Assembly: GCA_904501955.1 (NCBI GenBank)
Contig: CAJGCY010000040.1
Location: 1 to 17,605, forward strand
Direction: 5' to 3'
Source: an uncultured Akkermansia sp.
GTDB lineage: Bacteria > Verrucomicrobiota > Verrucomicrobiia > Verrucomicrobiales > Akkermansiaceae
DNA: 17,605 nucleotides
A program made the position numbers and the translations under genes. The notes below the pieces were generated by a model. The model worked only from the letters and a program-made list of their open reading frames with translations, did not search any database and had not been told where the DNA came from. Positions 1 through 7,166 of the stretch are shown in pieces (position 1 is the stretch's first letter; each line of letters starts with the position of its first letter).

Positions 1-375
1 CGATAGCGACAGCGCGGAGGCCGACAGAATGCGATGCTTTGTGTCTATGGTGTTTTTGTGGCGATTTGCAATACCCGCAACTCATTAACAACAAAAAGAC
101 ACGCGCCCGTCCCGGCTCGGAGCGTCGCTTCGCTCCCGGCTTCGCGTCTCGCTGCGCTCGCTTGCTACGCCGTGGCTCGCCAGTCCTCGCCATTGTCTGT
201 CGGCCTACGCTGCGTCGCTTCGCTCCGTCGCTCCGGACTCCATTTTCTTTTTGTGTTGTACCGGTGGTTGCGCGGCTACGCCGCTCCACCACCGGCTACT
301 GTCTTTCGCCCCTATCGGGGCTCCAATTTAGGCTCGCTTACGCTCGCAATTCCCCCTTCAACTTTCGATTTATCG
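1..375. repeat. Hairpin-mosaic intergenic repeat element, copy A (left part outside window)
   Basis: This gene-free stretch is the right part of a repeat whose complete copy lies at 6597-7060. Positions 1-136 align without gaps to 6750-6885 with about 6 mismatches by eye (about 96 percent identity). Positions 259-375 instead match the reverse complement of the left arm of copy B (6597-6713). The element ends with TTCAACTTTCGATTTATCG (357-375), one base different from the perfect inverted end of copy B. Between core and arm, about 45 bp (137-182) is extra compared with copy B. The region is full of small hairpins, for example GGAGCG/CGCTCC at 119-136, the nested hairpin at 261-295 and GCCCC/GGGGC near 308-321. 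It ends 30 bp from the stop codon of the DUF2851 gene. Short open frames run through it, but I see no sign of coding. Nature unknown: a MITE-like or REPIN-like element is my inference. Confidence 0.75.
261..295. repeat. Nested hairpin in repeat copy A
   Basis: The outer stem CCGGTGGT (261-268) pairs with ACCACCGG (288-295). The inner stem GCGGC (272-276) pairs with GCCGC (280-284) around the loop TAC. The same hairpin occurs in the opposite orientation at 6677-6711, with two inner base pairs replaced by other complementary pairs. Confidence 0.7.
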
Positions 376-390
376 AGCAGGGCGTAAGCC

Positions 391-404
391 GGCGAAAATT
401 CGCC
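391..404 (-). terminator. Possible hairpin just downstream of the DUF2851 stop codon
   Basis: GGCGAA (391-396) and TTCGCC (399-404) form a short inverted repeat immediately beyond the TAA stop of the minus-strand gene. There is no clear U tract after it on the minus strand, so intrinsic termination is uncertain. The hairpins of repeat copy A, next along the transcript, may also serve as the 3' end. Confidence 0.3.
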
Positions 405-405
405 T

Positions 406-1806
406 TTAGCCTTGGCAAGGGGCTTTTATCCCGCGGCAGAGTTGTGCGGGGAAGAGGCATTCTTTGCAGGGAGAGACGGCGCAGAAATCGGCATCAATTT
501 GCAGCAGCGCCTGCTGGGCGTATGCGTGGTTGAGGAGGTCTTGCACATCCTCGCGGTCGCCGAACAGGTGGTGGGCCGTGCGCTGTACGGCGGAGGGAAT
601 GTTGCTGTCTTTGAGGCTCAGGTAGGTGTGCCAGCAGGCGGGGGATTCATCTTGCACGTAGACGTGGTTGATGAGGAAATCACGTGCGCGGGAGGCACCG
701 ATGAGCGCCATTTTGCTGCGCAGCGGTGCGGAGGGCAGGGTGCAATGGTGGCTCCAGTACGGGTGCTCCAGTGAGGTGAGTTTTTTCGTAAGCTCTCGTG
801 CGCGAGCCGCGTTGAGCAGGGGCTCTATGCTTTTCCACTGTGCCACGGCGGTGGCGAGTGCAGCCACACGGCGGTGCGGGTGGTTACCGGGGCGCACGGG
901 GGCAAAATGCCAGTTGATGGCGCGTGAGGTTTCCAGCTCATATTGCGAGCGCTGCGGCCACCACGCATCCCACACACTGCGGTGGTAGCTGCGGGTTTCA
1001 GGGGTGGCTTGTTCCGGTAACACGGGTACCAGGAACCCGGCCGTGCCGAAGAGGATGCTTTCCGCGTGGATGCCCAACTCTCGGATGGGGGCGCGGCGCG
1101 CCAGCATTTGCATGGCGAGCTTGTTGGCGTGGTAGCCGAGGGTTTCCGCCAGCGCTTCATACCAAGCTTGGCGCAGGCCTAAGTTGGTGGCTTTTTTGCG
1201 GAATGCTTTGCGCTTGTTGAGAATGCGGTAAGCAGCAGCAGCTTGCAGCATGTGTGTGATTTCCTCCGCCCCCATGGCAGCAAGCGGTTCACGGCAAAGC
1301 TCCAATTTTTCCGCGGGCAAGGGAGGGGAGGCCACGGTGGCGGTTAAGAGTGTTTGCTCACTGATGGTAAGGATGGGGATGTCGCGGTGCTGAGAATCGC
1401 GTGTGTACCAGCCTTCCGGCGGTGGGGAGAGTACCACATGCAGCACGACTTTGTTGTACTCGGGGTTGCTGCCGTGCCCATGGTGCTCCCAATCCTGCGC
1501 GGTGGGGTCCAGCTCAATATCGCCACGCATGCGCACGCCGTCAATCTCGATTTCCGCTCGCCGAAAATCGGGGCCTACGCTGCGGTTCCATTCCCCGAAG
1601 TCGATGATGCGCACCGCGCCGTGGCGCAGGGTTACGCCCTCATTGCCGAGCAACCCGGCCATCCAGAGGCTCTGCACCTCCAGTTCGCCGAGCTTGCGCT
1701 TGGTGGGGGAATCCTCCTCTGCCGCAAGGTAGCCACCACAGTCCTGCAACACGGCACGGTGGAGTTCCGCGTATGCCTCCGCACCCTGCTGCAGTTCTAG
1801 GTTCAT
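406..1806 (-). CDS. DUF2851 family protein
   Basis: This 466-residue protein is recognised as DUF2851 from its N-terminal third. The stretch around residues 76-130 contains GPDFRRAEIEIDG, a GDIELD turn, DWEHHGHG and YNKVVLHVVLSPP, the order typical of this family. That part has a nuclease-like feel (acidic residues followed by DW..H.H), but I know of no established biochemical role, so no function is assigned. The C-terminus carries a cysteine cluster (CAVSPCKEC, then C and C in the last 15 residues) that could bind metal or be structural. There is no signal peptide or membrane segment, so it is likely cytoplasmic. Its ATG follows the TAA of the STAS gene with no spacer, and no Shine-Dalgarno is visible, so translation is probably coupled to that gene. 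Full length, with no disruption seen. Confidence 0.85.
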   Translation of the reverse strand: MNLELQQGAEAYAELHRAVLQDCGGYLAAEEDSPTKRKLGELEVQSLWMAGLLGNEGVTLRHGAVRIIDFGEWNRSVGPDFRRAEIEIDGVRMRGDIELDPTAQDWEHHGHGSNPEYNKVVLHVVLSPPPEGWYTRDSQHRDIPILTISEQTLLTATVASPPLPAEKLELCREPLAAMGAEEITHMLQAAAAYRILNKRKAFRKKATNLGLRQAWYEALAETLGYHANKLAMQMLARRAPIRELGIHAESILFGTAGFLVPVLPEQATPETRSYHRSVWDAWWPQRSQYELETSRAINWHFAPVRPGNHPHRRVAALATAVAQWKSIEPLLNAARARELTKKLTSLEHPYWSHHCTLPSAPLRSKMALIGASRARDFLINHVYVQDESPACWHTYLSLKDSNIPSAVQRTAHHLFGDREDVQDLLNHAYAQQALLQIDADFCAVSPCKECLFPAQLCRGIKAPCQG

Positions 1807-2355
1807 TTATTGCTTGTCTTGGGCTTCGTGGCGCTGCAGGTCTTCCTCCAGCGTTTCGCAGACGTAGCCGAACGTTTCGTCATTCTTTTGGTTCATGGCG
1901 CGCAGCGTGTTGTGCGCTTCCAAGACGTGGCGTGTGCGCTCCAGTTCGGAGAGATCCGCCACCGTGTTTTCTTTGTTCGGCTCAGCGCCCTGTGCCAAGG
2001 TCGCGCGTATTTCCGCCAGCTGTGCTTGCCAAGGGGCATCCGCCGGGTCCAAGTCGATAATCATGTCCAGCCCGAGGCTTTCCATCGCGGCGCGGGTGCG
2101 TTGCGTGGGGGAGGCCACTTGCAGGGTGGAGCCATTGGCCATAACCTTGCGGGCGAGGCCTGCGAGTGTACCCATGAAGGTGGAGTCCACCCCGGGGCAT
2201 ATCTCCAAGTCAATGATGATGTCGCCCGTAGCTTTTTCCAAGTACTTGTCTGCAATGGCTTTAAGAGCGGGGCTGTTCACAAAACTCCCCCTGCCGGAGC
2301 ATCGTATCCAGAGGAAGTTTTCAAAAACGTGGTGTGTAAGATCCGTAGCTGTCAT
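1807..2355 (-). CDS. STAS-domain protein (anti-sigma factor antagonist-like)
   Basis: This 182-residue cytoplasmic protein has an N-terminal STAS domain at about residues 8-110. Strands such as FLWIRCSGRGSF and GDIIIDLEICPGVDSTFMGTLAGLA match the SpoIIAA/RsbV pattern, in which the D-S-T of the DST(F)MG motif (Asp57, Ser58, Thr59) holds the residue phosphorylated in classical antagonists. The C-terminal 60 residues are charged and probably helical or coiled coil (from about NKENTVADLSELERTRHVLE), an extension not present in minimal antagonists of about 110 residues. In the family, such proteins bind an anti-sigma kinase or act in other partner-switching modules. No kinase or sigma gene is visible here, so the partner is unknown. 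It is the first gene of an operon with the DUF2851 gene. TAAGG about 4 bases before the ATG is a weak ribosome site. Confidence 0.85.
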   Translation of the reverse strand: MTATDLTHHVFENFLWIRCSGRGSFVNSPALKAIADKYLEKATGDIIIDLEICPGVDSTFMGTLAGLARKVMANGSTLQVASPTQRTRAAMESLGLDMIIDLDPADAPWQAQLAEIRATLAQGAEPNKENTVADLSELERTRHVLEAHNTLRAMNQKNDETFGYVCETLEEDLQRHEAQDKQ

Positions 2356-2373
2356 GCGCCTTAATTTTATGCT

Positions 2374-2402
2374 ATACTACAGTTTTTGAGCCGTCAATTC
2401 AA
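2374..2402 (-). promoter_or_regulatory. Predicted sigma70-type promoter of the STAS-DUF2851 operon
   Basis: On the minus strand, TTGAAT (2397-2402) and TAGTAT (2374-2379) are separated by exactly 17 bp. The predicted start of transcription would leave a leader of about 12 bases before the ATG at 2355. The site lies in the 90-bp gap after hemC, so the operon can be expressed independently of hemC. An alternative reading is TTGACG with 15 bp to TATAGC. Confidence 0.6.
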
Positions 2403-2445
2403 GCAAATTCGGGTAAAAAGCTGATAAAAATACCTACTTGAGGGC

Positions 2446-3378
2446 TCAGTCGATGATGGTGCGGAGTTTGGCGTATGCCTCACGTGCTACTTGCTCGGGG
2501 TTTTCCGTTTCGCCACGGTGCGTGATGCGTGCGGGCATGCCGTTGGGCATGAAGTAGATAGCGCGGAACATCATGAAGTCACCGTTCAGCGTAGCGTAGC
2601 CTGCCACCGGTACGGAGCAGTCCGCCTCCAGCAGGGAAAGGAAGGCACGCTCCGCTCGCACGCACAGCTCCGTTTCGCGGTGGTTGATGGGGGCTACCAG
2701 TGCGCGGGTTTCGGCATCATCGCTGCGGATTTCCACGGCGATGGCGCCCTGGCAGAGGGCGGGCATGAAGGAGTCCCTGCTCATGTCCACAATGCTCAGC
2801 GTGGTGCCGGCTACCTCTACACTGTCGCCGGTGATGCCGAGCCTGTTCAGCCCGGCGCGGGCGAGGATGATGCCATCCAGCTCGGCGGATTCTACCAACT
2901 TGCGGAGGCGGGTGGTTACGTTGCCGCGGATGGAAACGGTTTTAGCCGTACCGCTCCAGTAGTTTTTAATCAGTTGCTCGCGGCGCACGCTGCTGGTGCC
3001 GATGGTCAGGCGGTTGAGGTCGGCGCCGGGCTTGAGGATGAGCGCATCCCAAATGTTTTCACGCGGAAGGATGGCTGCCAGCTCAAAGCCCTCCGCAGCT
3101 TGTCCCGGCATGTCCTTCAGGCTGTGCACGGCGCAGTCGATTTCGCCGTTGGCGAGCGCCTTTTCAATAGCTGCCACAAAAACGCCCTTGTCCTGCGTGC
3201 CGGCTGCTTTGTTCACCTTGCACAGGGGGATGTCCGTACGCTCATCACCATCTGTGCGGATGATGACAACCTCCGTCTCCAATTCGGGGTGCTGAGCCTT
3301 GAGCGCTGCTATGGTCAGTTCCGTTTGTTTAAGTGCAAGTTCACTGCCTCTTGTGCCGATTTTGAGCGTTTTCTTCAT
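2446..3378 (-). CDS. hemC: Hydroxymethylbilane synthase (porphobilinogen deaminase)
   Basis: This cytoplasmic enzyme of tetrapyrrole biosynthesis condenses four porphobilinogen molecules into hydroxymethylbilane. The 310-residue length is usual for the family. Visible motifs are KIGTRGSELALKQ (residues 6-18), HSLKDMP with the catalytic Asp89, IGTSSVRREQ (126-135), RGNVTTRLRKL (151-161), and LEADCSVP with Cys254 in the position that carries the dipyrromethane cofactor. The frame stays open upstream to 3534, but I chose the ATG at 3378. It gives the family's normal N-terminus, and the best promoter (-10 at 3386-3391) lies downstream of the earlier ATG at 3405. That promoter would make the mRNA essentially leaderless. 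It is divergent from the GH2 gene, and no other heme genes are next to it in the window. Confidence 0.96.
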   Translation of the reverse strand: MKKTLKIGTRGSELALKQTELTIAALKAQHPELETEVVIIRTDGDERTDIPLCKVNKAAGTQDKGVFVAAIEKALANGEIDCAVHSLKDMPGQAAEGFELAAILPRENIWDALILKPGADLNRLTIGTSSVRREQLIKNYWSGTAKTVSIRGNVTTRLRKLVESAELDGIILARAGLNRLGITGDSVEVAGTTLSIVDMSRDSFMPALCQGAIAVEIRSDDAETRALVAPINHRETELCVRAERAFLSLLEADCSVPVAGYATLNGDFMMFRAIYFMPNGMPARITHRGETENPEQVAREAYAKLRTIID

Positions 3379-3385
3379 AGCGTCT

Positions 3386-3414
3386 ATACTACCCTTTCCT
3401 GCCATTATCTGCAA
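3386..3414 (-). promoter_or_regulatory. Predicted promoter of hemC, implying a leaderless transcript
   Basis: On the minus strand, TTGCAG (3409-3414), 17 bp, then TAGTAT (3386-3391). The normal initiation distance of 6-8 bases past the -10 falls within about two bases of the ATG at 3378, so little or no 5' leader is expected. The site also decides the hemC start codon. Confidence 0.6.
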
Positions 3415-3442
3415 GTAAAAAGCGCACAAAATCGTTTTTTGC

Positions 3443-3471
3443 TTGAGGCAAGAGGGGGCATTTGCTACTCT
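3443..3471 (+). promoter_or_regulatory. Predicted promoter of the GH2 gene
   Basis: TTGAGG (3443-3448), 17 bp, then TACTCT (3466-3471). The expected start near 3478 would leave a leader of about 10 bases before the ATG at 3489. Its -35 lies about 30 bp from the -35 of the divergent hemC promoter. No obvious operator palindrome was found between them. Confidence 0.5.
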
Positions 3472-3488
3472 GTAGGCAGATAGAGCCA

Positions 3489-6425
3489 ATGATACGACTG
3501 TTAGGGATGCTGTTGCTGAGTGTTCTGCCTGCATGGGGCGGGGCCCGCGTGAGCTTCGATTCCGGTTGGGAGTTCAAATACTACGGCAAGGGCGAGCCCG
3601 CATCCGATGATGAACGCGTGAAAGCAGACGGCTGTGAGCCGGGGCACGAAGCGGTGAAGGCGGTGGATGGCGATAAATCCACCCGCTGGTGTGCAAAAGA
3701 TGGCAAGCCCGGCCATAACATCACGCTTGCGCCTCCCGCTAGGGCGAAGGTGGCCGGCGTGCGCATCCTTTGGGAAAATGACCGCACCAAACAGGTAAAA
3801 ATCGAGCTCGACTACGGCGCTAAGAAAAAAGAGATTGAGCTCACGACGAAAGGCGCGGAATCAACGGTCGATACCGGCTCAAAGTCTTTTAAGACCATTA
3901 AAATCACCGTGAATGGTACCGGCAAGGGGAATTGGGCGAGCATTCGCGAGGTGGAGTTCTTGAACGCTGCCGGTAAGGTGATACCGCAGGAAGCGTGTTA
4001 CCCTGAAACGCTGCTCAAGTTTGATGATAAGGGCTTCAAAAAGGTGCAGCTGCCACATGATTGGGCAATAGAAAGCCCCTTTTTGCCGGAAGAACCGAAT
4101 GAGACCGGCAAGCTCCCCTGGGTGGGCTATGGCTGGTATCGGCGTGTCTTCTCGCTACCGGCGGATTTTGATGCCGAGAACGAGCGCTATTATCTGGATT
4201 TTGACGGCGTGATGTCTAATCCTCAGGTGTTTGTCAATGGGCGCAAAGCAGGGGAATGGGCGTATGGTTACAGCCCGTTTCGGGTGGATATTACCCCTTA
4301 TTTGCGAGGCGGGAAGAAGAATGTGGTGGCGGTATTGGTGCAGAACCGCCCTCAATCCACTCGCTGGTACCCCGGGGCGGGTATTTACCGCCACGTGTGG
4401 ATGGAAAAGACCTCCCCGGCGCACATTGAGCAATGGGGGGTGCACGTGACAACTCCGGAAATTACAGATGAGCGCGCGCGCATTTGCATACAGACCACGC
4501 TTTGCAATACCGGTAAGCGTGAAGTGAAGCTTGAGCTCCGGCAACAGCTGGGCGCTGCGGAGGCAAAGCCCGTTTCCCTCACTCTGCAGCCCGGGGCTAC
4601 GGATACCGTCACGCAGGAGATAACTTTGCGTAACCCCAAGCGCTGGAGCTGTGAAACCCCGCATCTTTACTCCCTGAAAACCTCCTTGCTGCAAGGTGGT
4701 ACGGTGCTGGACACGAAAGAAACCTCTTTCGGGGTGCGCCTCGCGGAGTGGAAGGCGGATGGCTTTTACCTCAACGGTAAACGCGTGCAAATCAAGGGGG
4801 TATGTGAGCACCATGACCTCGGCCCGCTGGGCGCGGCATTCCATGCGCGTGCCTACGAACGCAAAATTGAGATTTTGAAGGGGATGGGCTGCAATGCCAT
4901 ACGCATGACTCACAACCCGCCTGCTGCGGAGGTGCTGGACCTGTGCGATAAGCACGGTATGCTGGTGGTGAATGAGCTTTTTGATATCTGGAAACACCGT
5001 AAGTATGATAAGGTGAATGGCTACCATATATGGTGGCAAGATTGGTGGCGGCGTGATGTGCGCAATATCATGCTGCGTGACCGCAATCACCCCTGCATCA
5101 TTGCTTGGAGTGGCGGTAATGAGGTGCCGGAGATTACTCATAAAGACGGTGTGAAAATATCCACCGAGCTGCGTGATGAAATACGCCGCTACGATACCAC
5201 CCGCCCGTATACCGTGGGCACAAATGCTGCGAATGGTGCTCACAATGGCTTCGGGGATACGCAAGATGCCTTCGGCTACAATTACAAGCCCTCTCACTAC
5301 GCCGGTTTCGCAAAAAAATATCCCGCCAAGCCCTTCTATGGGTCGGAAACCGCCTCATGTGTCGGCACGCGCGATACGTATGTGTTCCCGTTGCGCTGGG
5401 GGGTGGATGGCGGCTATAAAGGGGCGGGTGCCGTGCCTTTCCAAGTCAGTGCGTATGGGTTATCCGCTCCCGGTTGGGGGTATTGCCCGGATGCTGAGTT
5501 TGCCGCGCAAGATGCCACGCCTCGTGTCGCCGGTGAGTTTGTGTGGACGGGCTTTGATTATTTGGGGGAGCCGACTCCGTACAATCAGGATGCCTCCATT
5601 GAGAACAATATCAAACACTTGTCGGAAAAAGAGCGCAAGGCGCTGATGCGTGAATACCGCAAAATGGGTGACAAAGCCCCCAGCCGCAGCTCTTATTTCG
5701 GGATTATTGATTTAGCAGGCTTCCCGAAGGATACGTATTACCTGTACATGAGCCGCTGGGCTCCCCACGTGGCGCAAGCGCATTTACTGCCGCATTGGAA
5801 TTGGAAAGGCAGGGAGGGGCAGGTGACTCCGGTGATGTGTTTTACCTCAGGGGATGAGGCGGAGCTGTTTCTCAACGGCAAAAGCCAAGGTGTTCGCCGC
5901 CGTGGCGATGGCGGTCACTTTTCTCAAGGGGGTATGAAAATCGGTAAAAATGCTTACCGCTTTGTGTGGGAAGAGGTGAAGTATGCGCCCGGTGAGTTGC
6001 GGGTGGAGGTGCGCAAAAATGGCAAAAAATGGGCACGCGCTACTCGTGTTACGACCGGGGCGCCCGCTATGGTGGTGGCATCCGCCGATCACGTGGAGTT
6101 GGTGGGCGATGGCAGGGATTTGTCCTTTATTGAGCTTTCCGTCACGGATGCTGAGGGGCATGTGGTGCCTACGGATTGCCGCGCGGTCAGTTTCTCCATA
6201 GATGGCCCGGCGGAGCTGGTGGGGTTCTGCAATGGCAACCCGGTGGACCACACCTGCATGCAAAACCCCAAACAGGAGTTTTTCAATGGGCGATTGCTCG
6301 CCGTGGTGCGTTCCAAACGTAAAGGCGAAGGTAAGGTGAATGTGACCATACGCCCCAAATCTTTGCCGGATGTGGTGGTGGAGCTGGAGGTAAAACCCGC
6401 AACGGAGGAGCAGCTCAAACGTTGA
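3489..6425 (+). CDS. Secreted glycoside hydrolase family 2 enzyme (beta-galactosidase-like) with nested discoidin-type domain
   Basis: This 978-residue enzyme is predicted to cleave a terminal beta-linked sugar, probably galactose, from host glycans in the periplasm or outside the cell. An N-terminal signal peptide (MIRLLGMLLLSVLPAWGGA) is visible. The GH2 jelly-roll begins at about residue 20 (SFDSGWEFKYYG) and is interrupted by a discoidin/F5-8C-like domain at about 38-165 (AVDGDKSTRW, then IREVEF). It resumes at about 175 (FDDKGFKKVQLPHDWAIESPF). An Ig-like domain follows, and then the TIM barrel from about 420, with GVCEHHD, IRMTHNPP, the acid/base Glu545 in AWSGGNEVPE and the nucleophile Glu620 in PFYGSE. 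The C-terminus has a DUF4982-like domain (about 775-855, AELFLNGKSQG) and a GH2 C-terminal Ig-like domain (about 858-965). The frame begins at 3462, but the ATG at 3489 gives the signal peptide and lies below the predicted -10. Exact substrate is not readable from sequence. Confidence 0.92.
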   Translation: MIRLLGMLLLSVLPAWGGARVSFDSGWEFKYYGKGEPASDDERVKADGCEPGHEAVKAVDGDKSTRWCAKDGKPGHNITLAPPARAKVAGVRILWENDRTKQVKIELDYGAKKKEIELTTKGAESTVDTGSKSFKTIKITVNGTGKGNWASIREVEFLNAAGKVIPQEACYPETLLKFDDKGFKKVQLPHDWAIESPFLPEEPNETGKLPWVGYGWYRRVFSLPADFDAENERYYLDFDGVMSNPQVFVNGRKAGEWAYGYSPFRVDITPYLRGGKKNVVAVLVQNRPQSTRWYPGAGIYRHVWMEKTSPAHIEQWGVHVTTPEITDERARICIQTTLCNTGKREVKLELRQQLGAAEAKPVSLTLQPGATDTVTQEITLRNPKRWSCETPHLYSLKTSLLQGGTVLDTKETSFGVRLAEWKADGFYLNGKRVQIKGVCEHHDLGPLGAAFHARAYERKIEILKGMGCNAIRMTHNPPAAEVLDLCDKHGMLVVNELFDIWKHRKYDKVNGYHIWWQDWWRRDVRNIMLRDRNHPCIIAWSGGNEVPEITHKDGVKISTELRDEIRRYDTTRPYTVGTNAANGAHNGFGDTQDAFGYNYKPSHYAGFAKKYPAKPFYGSETASCVGTRDTYVFPLRWGVDGGYKGAGAVPFQVSAYGLSAPGWGYCPDAEFAAQDATPRVAGEFVWTGFDYLGEPTPYNQDASIENNIKHLSEKERKALMREYRKMGDKAPSRSSYFGIIDLAGFPKDTYYLYMSRWAPHVAQAHLLPHWNWKGREGQVTPVMCFTSGDEAELFLNGKSQGVRRRGDGGHFSQGGMKIGKNAYRFVWEEVKYAPGELRVEVRKNGKKWARATRVTTGAPAMVVASADHVELVGDGRDLSFIELSVTDAEGHVVPTDCRAVSFSIDGPAELVGFCNGNPVDHTCMQNPKQEFFNGRLLAVVRSKRKGEGKVNVTIRPKSLPDVVVELEVKPATEEQLKR

Positions 6426-6465
6426 TGCTCTGTCAAAAATCGGTTGCGATACGCTGTTGATTCTG

Positions 6466-6551
6466 CTCCCCACCCCCTTGCATAGCGCTTGGGGAAAATG
6501 AGCACGCCCCCGGGCGCTCGAATCTTGGGCAGAGGTCGGGGAGAATCTTTT
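6466..6551 (+). terminator. Possible factor-independent terminator of the GH2 gene
   Basis: CTCCCC-ACC (6466-6474) can pair with GGT-C-GGGGAG (6534-6543, one bulged C). The stem encloses smaller GC-rich hairpins such as GCCC/GGGC near 6507-6515, and TCTTTTT follows from 6546. The large loop makes this less certain than a compact terminator. The remaining bases of 6426-6596 show no gene. Confidence 0.35.
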
Positions 6552-6676
6552 TATTGCTTCGCTGTGTTAAAGTTTTTTTGTTGATTGCAAACAGCGCGAT
6601 AAATCGGAAGTTGAAGGGGTGTTTGCGAGCGCCAGCGAGCGGAATTCAAAGCCCCGATAGGGGCGAAAGACAGTAG

Positions 6677-6711
6677 CCGGTGGTGGAGTCGCGCAGCGAC
6701 GAAACCACCGG
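6677..6711. repeat. Nested hairpin in repeat copy B
   Basis: The outer stem CCGGTGGT (6677-6684) pairs with ACCACCGG (6704-6711). The inner stem GTCGC (6688-6692) pairs with GCGAC (6696-6700) around GCA. Compared with the reverse complement of copy A (261-295), two of the five inner base pairs differ and both remain complementary. Confidence 0.75.
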
Positions 6712-6749
6712 TAGGCTCCCCCCTAATAATCGAGCCCGGAGCGACGGAG

Positions 6750-6885
6750 CGATAGCGACAGAGTGGAGGCCGACAGAATGCGATGCTTTGTGTATTTGGT
6801 GTTTTTGTGGCGATTCGCAATACCCGCAACTCATTAACAACAAAAAGACACGCGACCGTCCCGGCTCGGAGCGTCGCTTCGCTCC
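6750..6885. repeat. Conserved core of the repeat family
   Basis: Direct repeat of window positions 1-136: no gaps and 6 differences counted by eye. It contains the A-rich, largely unpaired stretch AACTCATTAACAACAAAAAG and ends in the hairpin GGAGCG/CGCTCC. It is far better conserved than the mosaic arms around it. A small plus-strand frame through it (from 6783; 34 in copy A) has one silent and three amino-acid-changing differences between copies, which does not suggest coding. Confidence 0.75.
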
Positions 6886-7090
6886 GGTCCTCGCCATTAT
6901 ATACCACCCCTACCGGGGTTCGCATTTATTTTTTTGGGCGGTTCCCGGGGTTCCGCCCCTTGCGGGGCTCCACCGCCGGGCTATTATATGGCGCCCCTAC
7001 GGGGCTCTGAATTCCGCTCGCCTACGGCTCGCAATCTATTCTTCAACTTCCGATTTATCGAGTAGTTTGGCCACACCTTTCAACATTACC

Positions 7091-7127
7091 GACAAAAAGC
7101 CGCTGCTCTATCACGTGAGCAGCGGCT
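7091..7127 (-). terminator. Strong intrinsic terminator of the PEP-CTERM protein gene
   Basis: On the minus strand, an 11-bp perfect stem AGCCGCTGCTC/GAGCAGCGGCT (7117-7127 with 7098-7108) closes an 8-base loop and is followed directly by TTTTTGTC. It sits about 40 bases after the TGA at 7167. The other bases in 7061-7166 hold nothing else I can recognise. Confidence 0.9.
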
Positions 7128-7166
7128 TGGCGGAACAAAATCGTTTCGTGTTTGTTGTGTCGGCTA

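Larger units (their letters stand above)
6597..7060. mobile_element. Complete hairpin-mosaic repeat element with inverted ends, copy B
   Basis: This 464-bp gene-free element is bounded by a perfect 19-bp inverted repeat: CGATAAATCGGAAGTTGAA at 6597-6615 and its reverse complement at 7042-7060. Inside each end the order is mirrored. From the end inward come a GCTCGC-type motif, a GCCCC-TA-GGGGC hairpin and a larger nested hairpin (6677-6711 on the left, roughly 6937-6981 on the right). The middle (6750-6885) is a core about 96 percent identical to 1-136. No transposase is encoded, and I see no clear target-site duplication at the flanks. It could be a MITE moved in trans, a REPIN-like element served by a RAYT transposase, or a structured RNA. 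The sequence does not decide among these. Confidence 0.7.

Noticed and set aside
1..375. CRISPR array
   Set aside because: The repeats are irregular hairpins of varied length without uniform direct repeats and spacers, and no cas genes are present.
34..387. Small open frames through repeat copy A and copy B (for example from 34 and 6783) with similar N-termini
   Set aside because: The similarity follows from the DNA repeat. Between copies there are three amino-acid changes and one silent change in the shared part, there is no ribosome site, and the frames run through hairpins.
3405..3534. Longer N-terminus for hemC from upstream ATG codons
   Set aside because: The extra residues match nothing in the family, overlap the divergent GH2 start, and lie upstream of the best promoter.
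4155..5297. Minus-strand open frame of 380 codons opposite the GH2 gene
   Set aside because: It overlaps the catalytic domain of the GH2 enzyme, including both active-site regions, and has no family features.
6590..7066. Target-site duplication flanking copy B
   Set aside because: The flanks (left ...TTGCAAACAGCG, right AGTAGTTTGGCC...) show no convincing direct repeat.
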